The notes under the pieces were generated by a model that saw only the letters and a program-made list of their open reading frames with translations, was not told the origin of the DNA and did no database searches. Positions 33,450 through 44,774 of a stretch of 64,000 nucleotides of DNA are shown here, one piece after another (positions within the stretch are counted from its first letter, which is position 1; each line of letters opens with the position of its first letter). Position numbers and translations under genes: made by a program. This DNA comes from Trochalopteron elliotii (lineage: Eukaryota; Chordata; Aves; Passeriformes; Leiothrichidae): positions 3,838,138 through 3,902,137 of the forward strand of contig JANPWX010000619.1 in the NCBI GenBank assembly GCA_024734555.1, read 5' to 3'.

Positions 33450-36400
33450 TTGCATTTCATTTTCTAGGCATCCTGCAGAGCTGATACCTTAAGACTTGAG
33501 CGACATAAAAAATAATATCCCACCATCTAAAAATACTCATGTATCTGACCAATTAAAGGAGAAAGGGGAACAAATTATGAAATGAAAAATTATGAGTGCT
33601 GATATCTGATGGTTACAGTGATGAGAATAAAGAAGCTTCTGTTTTGTGTTGTTTTGGGTTTTTTTTTCCTACAGTGTAACAAAAGAGTTCTTAACTAGGT
33701 AAATCATTACGTATTGTAAACAACCAGTTTATTTTTGCTAATATGGTTAGATGTATGTGTGCTGTTTTCAGAACTCCAGCTGGCAGGATGCCCACACTTC
33801 AGCATGTGCTTGACCAAGTGTGTTTTGCTTTATGCAAGAATAAATGCACTTGATAATTATCATTTGATTCAAGAGCAGCCATATAGGTATTTATTTAAGT
33901 TATAGTTTGTTTTATTTATGTTATGATATACTGAAACATAAATGTAAATGCTTCTGTTGTGTATTTCAACCAGTGCGTCTTTTCTTGTTCAATTACTTGA
34001 TATTTTTTTGAAAATCTTGTTTGGTTTAATTTTTTTTAAGGGTGTTTTGTTTTGAAGTAGCCACAGTACTATGGCATGGAAGAAACAGTATCAGAAGAGA
34101 TGGGAATATGCTTATGCAGAGATAAACAGAAGTACTTAGATGGCACCCACTTTGTAGAATCTCACCGAAGTTCCAAAAATCGTGTTTCAGGATACATACG
34201 TATTTTTGCAGGAAGCAAAGAAAGCAAATTAAGGCAGTGAGTGCAGTTATTCTAAATAAAGTGGTATAAGAAACAACACTTGATAGGAGACACACCTATG
34301 CCTGAATTCTAGAATTATGTCTTTGGTAAAGTTGCCTCAGTAACTTAATGGACCAAAATCTGCCTCCCCTGCCCCAACAATATCTGCTGCTCAAATCAAA
34401 GGTATTTCAACTCTCCAAGAGTCTTGTTTCCCCAAAACCTGCAGTGAGTTATCTTTGAGAATATCTGCTTTACTGATAAAACCCGATATCTATGTATTGG
34501 ACAATAGATTCAGGGCTGATCAGCTCTTTGTAATATTCACCTTAATATACTACTCCAGTTTTTTTGCAAACTGACTTTCCTATGCAGAAAGTAGACTTGG
34601 TTTGATACCTTTAATTTTGAGCAATGGAGAGTGAAGGAATGCTACTTTTCTTTCAGTGCATACCAATATATTTTCAAATTGTTTGCTATCTTCTACTTTA
34701 CCTGCAAAAACTATTTATTTTGCTATCTCTGTCTCTACAGCAGTTCTGCAGAAAAGCATTGGGAGATACCAGGATCCATTCTAGATGGCTTTCTTGGCCA
34801 ACAGCTCTGAAGAATCAAATGTTCAAAATAAAGGCTTATTTAAACTCCTCCCCAGGGAGCAGTTCCACAGTGTTATCCAGTGTTGCAGTTCCTAGAGCAT
34901 AAATTATTTCAAGCTGCATTCATTACTTGTTTTCTTGAGCTGTATTAACATGGACGGTGAGCAATTGTGGGATGTGTGGCAGCATTTTCATAGATCTACA
35001 GAAACACTGGCCATTTACTCCACGACAGGACATAATTACCCAGTGTATAGCAAAAATGATGTTTGCCCTGGAAAAGGTTGATCGGAGACCCTGACACAGT
35101 CTGTAGTTTTACACAGAAATGTGAGAATGTAAATATCAACTGGTAACATCCTAAAATCATGAGATCCATAAAATAGTATAGTCAACCAGTGCCTATGGGA
35201 AAGTAGAGGAAGGTCTGGATTTAGTAAAATGTTTAGAACTTCTCAAGGGAAGGAGCTGTTCAGTATTTTGAAGAGTGGTTCATTATTCCAGCAGCTGGTC
35301 TAAGCTTCTGCTGCTGCTTCGAGTACTTCAAGAGTGGATTTGGAAACTGCTGAGTAGTTTAAAGAGACTGACATCATGAAGATTTTTTCCACATGGCTTC
35401 CAATCACCTGGATTCAAATCTCTGTGCAGCTACAGGTGAGACAAGGTAAGAATCAGATTTAATGCATTCCTCCTATCCCTTTCTAGCCAACAAGGCATCT
35501 GCCTAAGTATTTCTGCCATGTAGTTTCAGGTTTACTCCTTTTTATGTGTGAAGATGGGTTGGTTGAGAGGGAATCTGAACTTTCCTTCACCTCCTCCTAA
35601 AGAGAAAACTCCTCTCTTCCATCCAGACAGTTTCATAGCTCATCAGTTGGCTTTGCCATTAACCATTGAACAAACCATTTTCCCCTTTTCAAAATCTATG
35701 AATATTTGTTCCAAAATCCATCCATTCCCAGAAATCCTTTAAATCTTTTCTAACATTTTCCTTAGAAGTAGCTGGAACTTCAGCCTCTGCAGACAACCCT
35801 CCCTGCCCTTTGAGGGTCATTTCTTTTTGTTGCTGTGATGTGAAGATTTTTCTTGTGATTAAGTGGGATTTTTACATCCACCAAAGTGAGTCTTCAGCTG
35901 TGAAACCTGAGATCTACAAACACATATATATCTACACCTATGTATTTGCCATCAAGCTGTTGTCCTAAGAGAACAAAAGAGCTGGACTGGAATGGCCAAC
36001 TGGAAACTTGCTGTATTAACTGAAAGACAACAGAGAGTAGAGGTATTATACATGTTTGATATGATCAAATATGATCAAATTTTAAAACTAAAGTAAGCAA
36101 AGGTACAGTCCCAGAAAAGGCTTTGTCAGGTGTTTAGCTGTAATTTCTCTGTTTATTGCTTACAGCCTTATTCAAAGCCAGGAATGTCTCTGACCTTGTG
36201 GTTATAATAACAGCCCTGTGTGATGGAATTTCAGAAGTAACTCATTTAATTTCACTTGGGCTATATAATAAAATAGCATATACTTGGAAATATTACAGTC
36301 ATGTCATACTAAAAATAAATCTGTGAATCCTTATCACTCAAAATGACCAAGTGATTCTCTCATCATATTGATCTTCTCATTATAAATATGTTTTAAAATA

Positions 36401-39400
36401 AAAGAGCTTCATCTTGCTTTCAACTTTGTATTTATATCTATTTTGAATTATATTATATTATATTATATTATATTATATTATATTATATTATATTATATTA
36501 TATTAGGAAATGCCATTGTTCTTAAATGAGGAGAGGAGAAAAAAAAAGATAAAGCCCAAAATCCTAGGAGGAAGAAAAATGTTAACTATTTCTGCTGGCA
36601 TGGCACTGGCAAATACAGACATCTTACAATCATAATGGAGATTAGTAGAGCTGGGTGTGCATATTTGTTATGGATCAAATATAGGATATAGTGATTAGAA
36701 GAATGACAATGCTTTCAACACTCACAAAGGGATTGAATGTGTGATTTATAATACTAATTCCACAAAACCTTTCCATGGCTGCTTACTGCACAAGGGATTC
36801 AATATAGATTGATCACTGTGAAAGAAAAAAAAAAGTATTTCCCTCAGCTCAGCTGCATGCAACTAACAAAAAGTCTTTTCAGTATTGACACTGCCTGATT
36901 TAAGAGATAACCCCTCTGCTGTTTACTCTACTCTTCTGCTACAAATTATTGTCCCCACAGTGTAACTGTCAGAGAACTTTTTGTGCTACATTCCCAATGC
37001 CCATAATTCAGTATTTTATCTTATAATTAATCCACTTACTCTGATTATTTATGGCCATTTTATATATATACCTGGCAGAAATGTTAAAGATGTTGATGCC
37101 CTGGAAAAGCAAACAGTATCCTGTATCCTGAGGATACATACCTCTGATTTTCTATTTACTATCAGTCAGAAGCACAAATTCAGTTATGAATTTACCACTG
37201 TTCTACTAAGGGACTTTAGACAGTCATTCAGTCTCTCTTTGTTCTGGTTTCTAAAATGGAATAATGCTACTTGGACATCATGGCAAAAATGTATTTGTTA
37301 ATATGCTCTTATCCTTTCTAGAATTATTGCATTAGGGAGTAGATTTGAGCACATGCACTGCCATTCTGAGGTAGACTAGATCAGTGCTTTGGCTGTAGCG
37401 CAGCAGAAGGGAGAATGCAGCACCTCCCAGCAGGGCTGAGGAGCCTCTGGACTATGACATATGCAAAGATTTTCACAGCCAGCTGGAAAAGCATACCACA
37501 GTGAGGCTTAGCGTTTAGTGTCAAACTAGATGCGAGCCACAGAGCTAACGAAGTAGTTACGCTCTTACTTTCCTTTTTACTTTAAACAATAACTACTCAT
37601 CTTTCCAAGGACTCACTGTGGTGTTTTCTTGAGAGACCATACCAGGCTGTAGGTATTTCATATGCACCATGGTGTCCTGATTTCTGGTTGTCTAGATGAA
37701 GGTGGCTGTTGGAAGCATGGTTAACTCCAGTTGCCTCCCAGTGTCTGTGCGGCACTATGTTCATCTCACTCGATCATGTACTTGGATCATGGAAGCAATG
37801 TGCACTGGGAATGGGTCTTCCTACATGACGTGGACTCAGACAGTTTCAGAGATGAGGAATTGCATTTTTAATTTCTCCAACCAACTGAACATTTTTTTAA
37901 TGATTGCTTTTCTTCCTAAGGAGAAAAAACACCCTTCCTTATAACATTAGTAGACTAATAACTTAGATAACACAATTTATGTGACATTAGAAAGCTTAGT
38001 GATCTGGTGAGGCCTAATTATAGAAAAGAATAATGTGTACCCAGGGACTGAACTTGCAGAAGGTTTTCCAAATCTAGATCCATTTGCTAACTATAAAGAT
38101 TAATCTACTGATTAAATTTTGGACTTTGCAATCTTCAGAGACAGGGCTTAACCTGTTTAACTAAATACTTAATGTTAATAAAAACTCCCACCCTCAGGCT
38201 TCACATATCACTGTGATCATTAAGGGGTGATAATAATAATAATTGGGGAAAGGGGGGAAAATGCTTTCCCTGTTTTCCTGTGTATCAGAGATGAGAATCT
38301 CTGCAGTTGTCATCTCTGGAGCTCAAGCTAAAGGATCTAGAGATCTATAGATCTAGGATCTATATTGGCAACAATTTCTCCAAGAATAGCTACTAACGTC
38401 ATGTGTAGCTTAGTAGGGGAAAAACATAGCATTTGGGGCTTAACTTGACATCAGATCCCCTTGGGTGTTTGCTTGTTTTGCTTGCAAGACCTAGAGACTA
38501 TTAACCCAGGAGATTTTGTGAACCAAGGCTTGAACCTTTCTCACAAGCCAATTGCATTTCCCAGGAACCAGGCCCTGCTCTTCTGCAAGCAGAACTGACA
38601 GCCAGCAGATAGAGTAAGATAACACAGCATATTCATTTGCCATTTTATCACCACTATTAACCTAAAGAGGAAATTTGTGTCTAAGGTTTTTTCCTTCCCC
38701 CTAAGACTTTTTTTTTAATGCAAATCCTTCTTGTCATTCAGCAGGTTCTTACTGCAACTTCCTGATGCAAATGCCTCTTCACATGCAGGGCTTTTTCTTC
38801 CATATCCCACTGTGACTCCTGCAGAGACGAACTGTTCTAGGTAAACGAAATCATTGAAGCTTTACTTACTGTTTAACTAGTTTGAAATGAATCTGTTCTC
38901 TAGGCTTACATCTGCATTAAACTGCTAATAGGATTCATCTTCAATGTGGCAATCGAACACTTCATTCCTGTTCTGAACTACTTTAATGGCCTGGACTGCT
39001 AACAGGAATCCTTCAACATAGAACAGCTATTTGATATTCTACCTACTGCTTCTCCAGCTACTCTGGGATTCTTGCTAGAGAGGGAGAGTGGCAAATTAGG
39101 CACAAAATAGAGAGGCTTTCTAGGGAATATTACTGGGCTTTCATCAGTTATCTTGCTATCAGAAGAGAAAACTTGCTATTAATTAGCATGTAGTGACTGG
39201 CTAATGACTTTTTCATCTTCAACAGGTTTTCAGTTGCATTATCAAGCTAAAAGTTGGCCATCTAGCCTCGTGTAAGTTGCATTTTTTGCAAGAAAGACAC
39301 TGGCTACCCCTTGAACTCCAGGAATACAATGAGGCAGGAGAAAAAAACCTACAAAAACGTAGCTAAAAGCTACGAAGAAAGAAGATAATAGGAGACATTT

Positions 39401-40300
39401 GCCTGTTAGACCAGTGGAACTTTTCAATCAGTTTAATGCCATATTTGAATCCAATATCTGCAGTTAGTCCCTACAGTTTCTTGTTATCACATTGATGTTG
39501 AAGATTCCAAAGTGGGAAAAGGGAAAGAAAAAAAAAAAGCTTTATTTTTAATCATAATAAGAGACTTAAGTGGATTACAATCATAATTCTGTGAACTGTT
39601 ACAATCCAGAGAATCATGGAAATCCCAGCACTTTGCATTCATATGTGCAGGAAACTACTTTTCCCCCCCTTACTGCTATAATCTGCTTTGTTTTGCATGT
39701 GTTCTAGACCATCAGCCTTCTTGGGAACCTGGTCAGTGTGACATTGTAGGTTTGTGCCATGGTTATGGTAATGGTTATGGTTGTATCTTGAAACATTCAG
39801 TTTGACTTTCCACATTTTCTTTAATTTGTAAGTAATTTTTTTTTATTTCTTTCCCAAAGTTTGATGATTTTTGGCATGTGTTATCTTTCCTGTATTTGCT
39901 GGACACTGAAACACTCTTTTTTTTTTTTTCATCCGCTTATAGTTCAGACTTTACATTTGAAAAGAACTACTGTTAAAATTTAACTTTCACCAGACAGCTA
40001 TCAGATACGTTCATCATCCCTGTTCTCTGAAGGATTGGCTAGTAAAACTGCAAGACATGGGGCCAGGATTCCTCTCAGAGAACTGGTTTCAGACTTTTTG
40101 CTCATTTAATACTGCAAAGCTGTTTGGTTTATAGACTCTGAGATGGAGTTTCTCCTATTGCAAGCAACTGCTATTACTGAAAATAAAATCCCAAACCCAG
40201 AAACTTTATTGATGATGACGAGTGAACCACACACAGCTGACTGGGGCTTTCATCTCCAAGCTGAGATTTTGACGATAACAAAAATTAGTTTTGTAAAAAA
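33450..40300. other. AT-rich non-coding stretch
   Basis: No intact gene or recognisable mobile element was found. By position it would be the 5' part of a TTC6-like gene, and exons too short to see could be missed. It contains one long ATATT array. Confidence 0.45.
36447..36505 (+). repeat. (ATATT)n microsatellite
   Basis: About twelve near-perfect pentanucleotide units. Confidence 0.96.
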
Positions 40301-40599
40301 AATGTGACTACAATTGCACCAGGAAGCGACTGCTATGCGTAGTGCACAAATTCCTAGAAGTGCCGTTCATATGTTTGGTTCTCAGGGCAAGGCTTTAAAA
40401 GAGCCCATGGCTGACAGCAGAGCGAGGGTTGCCATACACAGGAGAGAAATGAGGCTAAAAAGACACAAACCCCTTGCCCATCCTACGCATTTCAGGATCC
40501 CGCGGGTGAGCTGGAAGAAACATGTTTCTGATGACATCCGCAGATGAAGCTGACCATTTCAGCTCACTTAGGAGAGGAATGTCTCACCAATGCCCCACT

Positions 40600-40860
40600 C
40601 ATAAAATACTTCACCGTCCCGGTCTCTCGGTGCGGCGTGTCCGCGGGCCGTTCCCGCCAGGAGAGAGCGCTCTGCAGGGGTGGCAGCGGGCACTGCCCGC
40701 TCTCTAGAGTCCCGATCGGGAGCGCGTTGCTCGGGTGCGGAGCGCGTCCTTGCCCCGCGCCGGCGTCAGAGGGAGCGGCGGCGGCTCGCCTCGGGACAGC
40801 GAGGCCACCAGCGAGGAGGCCCTGCGGGACAGGCAGGACTGGGACTTGGAGGGGCCCAGT
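40600..40860. other. Isolated small CpG-rich block about 300 bases before the coding-like remnant
   Basis: A short GC-rich, CG-dense island stands in AT-rich DNA. The segment 40832-40856 matches the reverse complement of 33204-33228 at 23 of 25 bases. It could be a promoter island for the plus-strand gene or a GC-rich dispersed repeat. Confidence 0.45.
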
Positions 40861-41189
40861 GGTCACTGGTTTTGTTGTTTGGTGGGTTTTTTGTTTTGTA
40901 GGTGGAAAGCATTTTGTGGTTACTTCGAGAAACTGTTGAGCTTTGTACTTGCTCTCTTTTTTTTTTTTCTGTTTGAGGTTTCCTTCCAACATATACTCCG
41001 AAATTAGAAATTATTCAATTGTTTCCTGATGTAAGACGCTGATAGCCATTGCTGGTGCTTCATAACACTTGTTTGGAACAGTCTTGTTAACACCGATGAG
41101 ACCCTTTGTGAAATGAAGGAGCCCTTGCAAGCTGACGCCTCTGTGTAAAATACGGATCCTCATTTCTGCTTGAGTTTACAGACTGCATA

Positions 41190-42360
41190 CAGTAAGAGAA
41201 AATTGCTAGAAAACATCAGTTCTCAGGACTGAATTATGTGGAAGCACTGAATATGATTAAGGAACATGAGACTATATGCGAGGAATCTCAGTGGGATAGT
41301 CTGAAGATCAAACAAGCAATAGTTACTGCTCTCAGAAACATGAGCATTTAGCCCTTATCGGAAGATTTAACACCAGATCAATTGCATCAGTTAAGAACAT
41401 TATCCTCTCCAGAGGTCGAAGAGTCCACATGAGCCTGTCATGAATATAAATAAAAATATTCTTAATTAATTCATTGGGTGTTCTGAAGTTCACAGAAAGT
41501 AAGGGTGCTTTCTGAAGCAAGAGATATGAAAAAACAAACTCCTGACTCAGGGTGATGAGAAGAAGAAATAAATCTATAGAAGAAGACGGTACTGACAAAA
41601 AATTAGGGAAGTTGCTCTGGAAAAGTCAACAGAAAAAATGGTCATGAAAGTACAGTTGTAACTCTGCCAGTAATGGTGCCATTTGCAGGTATCACTAAAA
41701 AGAATTGTAATGTTCAAACACCCAGCACCACCTCAGAAGTCAAGTTACTCCGGGTTTAATTTTCATGTTAATAGCTCCCTTATCTCATTAGAAAAGGCAA
41801 AAGCTGTGAGTAAAGTTAAGGATTGAGTGTGTATGCTACAGATGGATCTTCAGAATTTAAAAAGAGATAAAACTCAAGAAACAGGTACACTCATTAAAGA
41901 TAGCATTGAATTTAGCTCTACAGATCCTGATACAAGTAAAAGCATTTCAAGAAAAGTAAAAATAACTAGGGAAAACTGTAAGAGACACAGAGTGATTTCA
42001 AAAGCAAAGCGACAAGATTTAGATGTTGAATTGAGAAGGATTCTGGGGAAAGGAGGTAAGTAGCCAAGTGTGAGGTCTGCTCAAGAAGAGTTGGAAGAGG
42101 CAAGGGATGACTAGACCAGACATTTCAAAAATATACGAGAAGAACTTCCAGCAGAGCAAATCTGAAGAGTCTACTTCCACCCCAGTGCTGCCTGTGAAAG
42201 TGGTTGCAAGGTCTATTGATGAAATAATTGCTTCCCTGCCGTCTACTTCTCCATCTCCCTCAGACCAGATGATCAAAGAACTCCTGGAGAGTGTTCTTGG
42301 CCAGAAATGCCACATAAAATGGAACTAGATGAACCAGAACAAGAGCAATATTTTTTCTTG
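41190..42360 (+). pseudogene. Broken large coding-like segment, TTC6-like by gene order
   Basis: Protein-like sequence continues for about 1.15 kb, but through several frames. Frame A runs from about 41199 to 41757 (VEALNMIKEHETICEESQWD, LTPDQLHQLRTLSSPEVEE, VTLPVMVPFAGITKKN) with about nine in-frame stops, including 41349 and 41430. Frame B runs from about 41770 to 42116 (DLQNLKRDKTQETGTLIKD, QDLDVELRRILGKGG, SAQEELEEARDD) with stops near 41824 and at 42061. Frame C spans 42107-42328 (RSIDEIIASLPS, SDQMIKELLESVLGQ), and a last shift near 42300 leads to PEMPHKMELDEPEQEQY. A GGTAAAT donor-like site follows at about 42360. In mammals TTC6 lies here on this strand; I cannot verify homology without a search. 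Alternatives are an unrelated retrocopy or a poor assembly. Confidence 0.45.
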
Positions 42361-42399
42361 GGTAAATATTACTTTTATAAGAGTTGTATATTTTTTTTC

Positions 42400-44300
42400 C
42401 AGCTCCTACAATGTGTTACAACACAGAAGCCAGACAAAACAAATGGATCAAGACATTAATGTATCATAGAATATTCTTCACTCTTTCTTCTGCTAGTTTT
42501 TTTTATGTCCCTTAAAAATGAAAATGACCCAATATCAAAATACATTAGAACATTACCTCTTTTGGTGTGTTATTTTTATTATATTGCTTATAGTTTGAAA
42601 CATATTTTTCTTTATTCTCCTTTCCCTTTTTAAGCTGACATATTCCAGTATGACGGATGAAAAAGTGCATTATATGCATTTGGAATATCATTGTAAGCTT
42701 TTAGTTTTCTTTTAGTTATTGTTTAGCTTGTGCAATCTTTGTAAGACAATTTTTTTATTGTAATAGTTATGTAAATCATGTAAGCTGCTGTAAGAGAGTT
42801 CCTTTAATTAATTACAGCAGGTGATATCAGTAATACTAGCCATCTGGTAGATGTTAGAGAATACTTTCCTAGATTTTCACCAGAAGTTTGCCAATTCATT
42901 TGTTAACTAAATTATTGACTTAGTATCAGACGGCATTTTGTCCTCTCTAGGCAGAGCTGATAGTTTTGTTTCAGTTCCAAGACAGCTAAAACATACCATA
43001 CCTTACATTCCCTAAATGTGAGTTTGACTCTTTTTTGATTGAATACAAAAACTAGAAGAGAAAAAAGCCCACCCGAACTGAGTTAATTTAAATGAGAAAG
43101 TCCATGAGTAGCAGTAGTGTCAAACTGCATTTCCAGTAGATTTATGTCCTTTGATTTGATTTTCTTCTGAGAGCAATTTTGTGTGATTGAGGCATTTGCA
43201 GTGTCTCCACTATCTGTATATTTTATGGTGTATTTCAATTGGCATTGAAATCAGAGAAGACTTTTCTCAGTGAGGCAGCATTGGGATGATGCCTCTTCAT
43301 TGCTTGACTTGTATTTTAGGGACGTAATAATTTGGGACTGTTTGGTTGGAATTTGTCCATTGATTACAAAAATTCTTCAGACAGATGTGAAGAGGGTTAA
43401 AGAATTATTAGTCCTGGAAAACCGTTGTTTAACTGAGCAGAAATAATTAGTAGTGATTGGTAACGTGTGCAGAGTTTGTAGTTTTCTTACATTTTTATAA
43501 ATCTGTCTTATGTTTTAGGTAAGATTTTCAAAGTTTGGCCTCTGCCAAGTCCTGATTTGTGAAGTGAACTGATTTTTTGTTGTTTGTAATGTGAGTTGCT
43601 GGGCTCTGAGCTTTGAAAATCTGATCTGGGATAATGTGATATTTAGTTCTTTATTTCTAATATGTGATCAAGCAGGTTAAAAATAAAATTAAAATTTGAA
43701 CCTAGTGATGTCTTTTTTTTCAGTTTTTTGTTGTTTAATTTTTTTTGGGTATGGATATATGAACACTAGTGAGGATGAATGAGACTCTTCTTGCTGATTA
43801 CCTTTTATTTGAATTCAAAGGCTTTTGCAGCAGGTGTCTTTTGAACTTAAGTGACCTTATAATTAGGTTGAAGACTTCAGCAATTCTTTATTATTATTAT
43901 TATTATTAGTAATAGTAGTAATATTAGTATTATTAGTATTATGCATGGGTTATTTACTTTATACTGAGCTTCATAGCTTACATTCTCTATTGTTTTAAGT
44001 GAAGAAAGAAAAGAATGGAGCTAAAATGAAACCCTTCTCTCAGAATTAAATGTGTTTTTTCATTTCTTGTACACACACGCACACAAAGAAATTATATTCT
44101 CTGTCTTATTCTCCATCTTGCATTAATGACTGGTTAGCATTGACACCTTACAGTGTTGCTGAGGGGGCTAAGTGCTGGATTTCCTCCTGCACTAAAATAG
44201 CATTATCTGGGAATAAAATGCCAACTTGGTGGGACATTATTACTTAACCCTGTGTCCTCTGAAGGAAATTGGTTATCAGTTATGTTTCCTATCATATTTT
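42400..44300. other. AT-rich non-coding stretch, intronic in appearance
   Basis: No exon is firmly supported. An open frame without a start codon (about 43258-43446, with DVIIWDCLVGICPL) looks protein-like but has no good donor. Confidence 0.4.
43887..43942 (+). repeat. Imperfect (ATT)n microsatellite
   Basis: ATT units are mixed with AGT/AAT variants, an older array. Confidence 0.85.
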
Positions 44301-44310
44301 CTGTGAAAAC

Positions 44311-44770
44311 ATAGGGTTAGGGTTTAGTGTTTAGCATTAGGTTTAGAGTTAGGGTTAGGTTTATGGTTAGCGTCAGGATGTTAGGGGTTAGGGGTAGGGT
44401 GAGGGTTTGGGGTTAAGGTTTAGGGTTTAGGCTTAGGGTTAGGGGTAGCGTTAGGGTTAGGTTTAGGGTTAGGAGTTAAGTTTAGGGTTAGAGATAGGGC
44501 TTAAGTTTAGGGGTTAGGGATAGGGTTAGGGTTTAGGGTTAGGGTTTTGGTCTAGAATATGGGTTAGAGTTTAGGGTTTGGGTTAGGTTTAACATGAGTC
44601 TTAGGGGTTAGGGTTAGCGTTTAGGGTTAGTGTTTAGTGTTTAGCGTTAGGTTTAGCGTTAGCATGAGTGTTAGGTTTATGGGTAGGATTAGGGGTTAGG
44701 GTTAGGGCTTAGGGTTAGGGTTAGGGGTTTGGGTTACAGTTAAGGTTAGGTTTAGGGTCAGGGGTTAGGG
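44311..44770 (+). repeat. Degenerate interstitial telomere-like array
   Basis: About 460 bases consist almost only of TTAGGG and close variants (TTTAGGG, TTAGGGG, TTAGTG, TTTAGCG) in one orientation, G-rich strand forward. Both borders are abrupt. The many substitutions show it is not a recent addition. No subtelomeric repeat was recognised beside it. Confidence 0.95.
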
Positions 44771-44774
44771 AGCG

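Noticed and set aside
43258..43446. Protein-like open frame (DVIIWDCLVGICPL and following)
   Set aside because: It has no start codon and no good donor. An open run of 63 codons is not rare in DNA of this composition. Worth including in any TTC6 search but not called.
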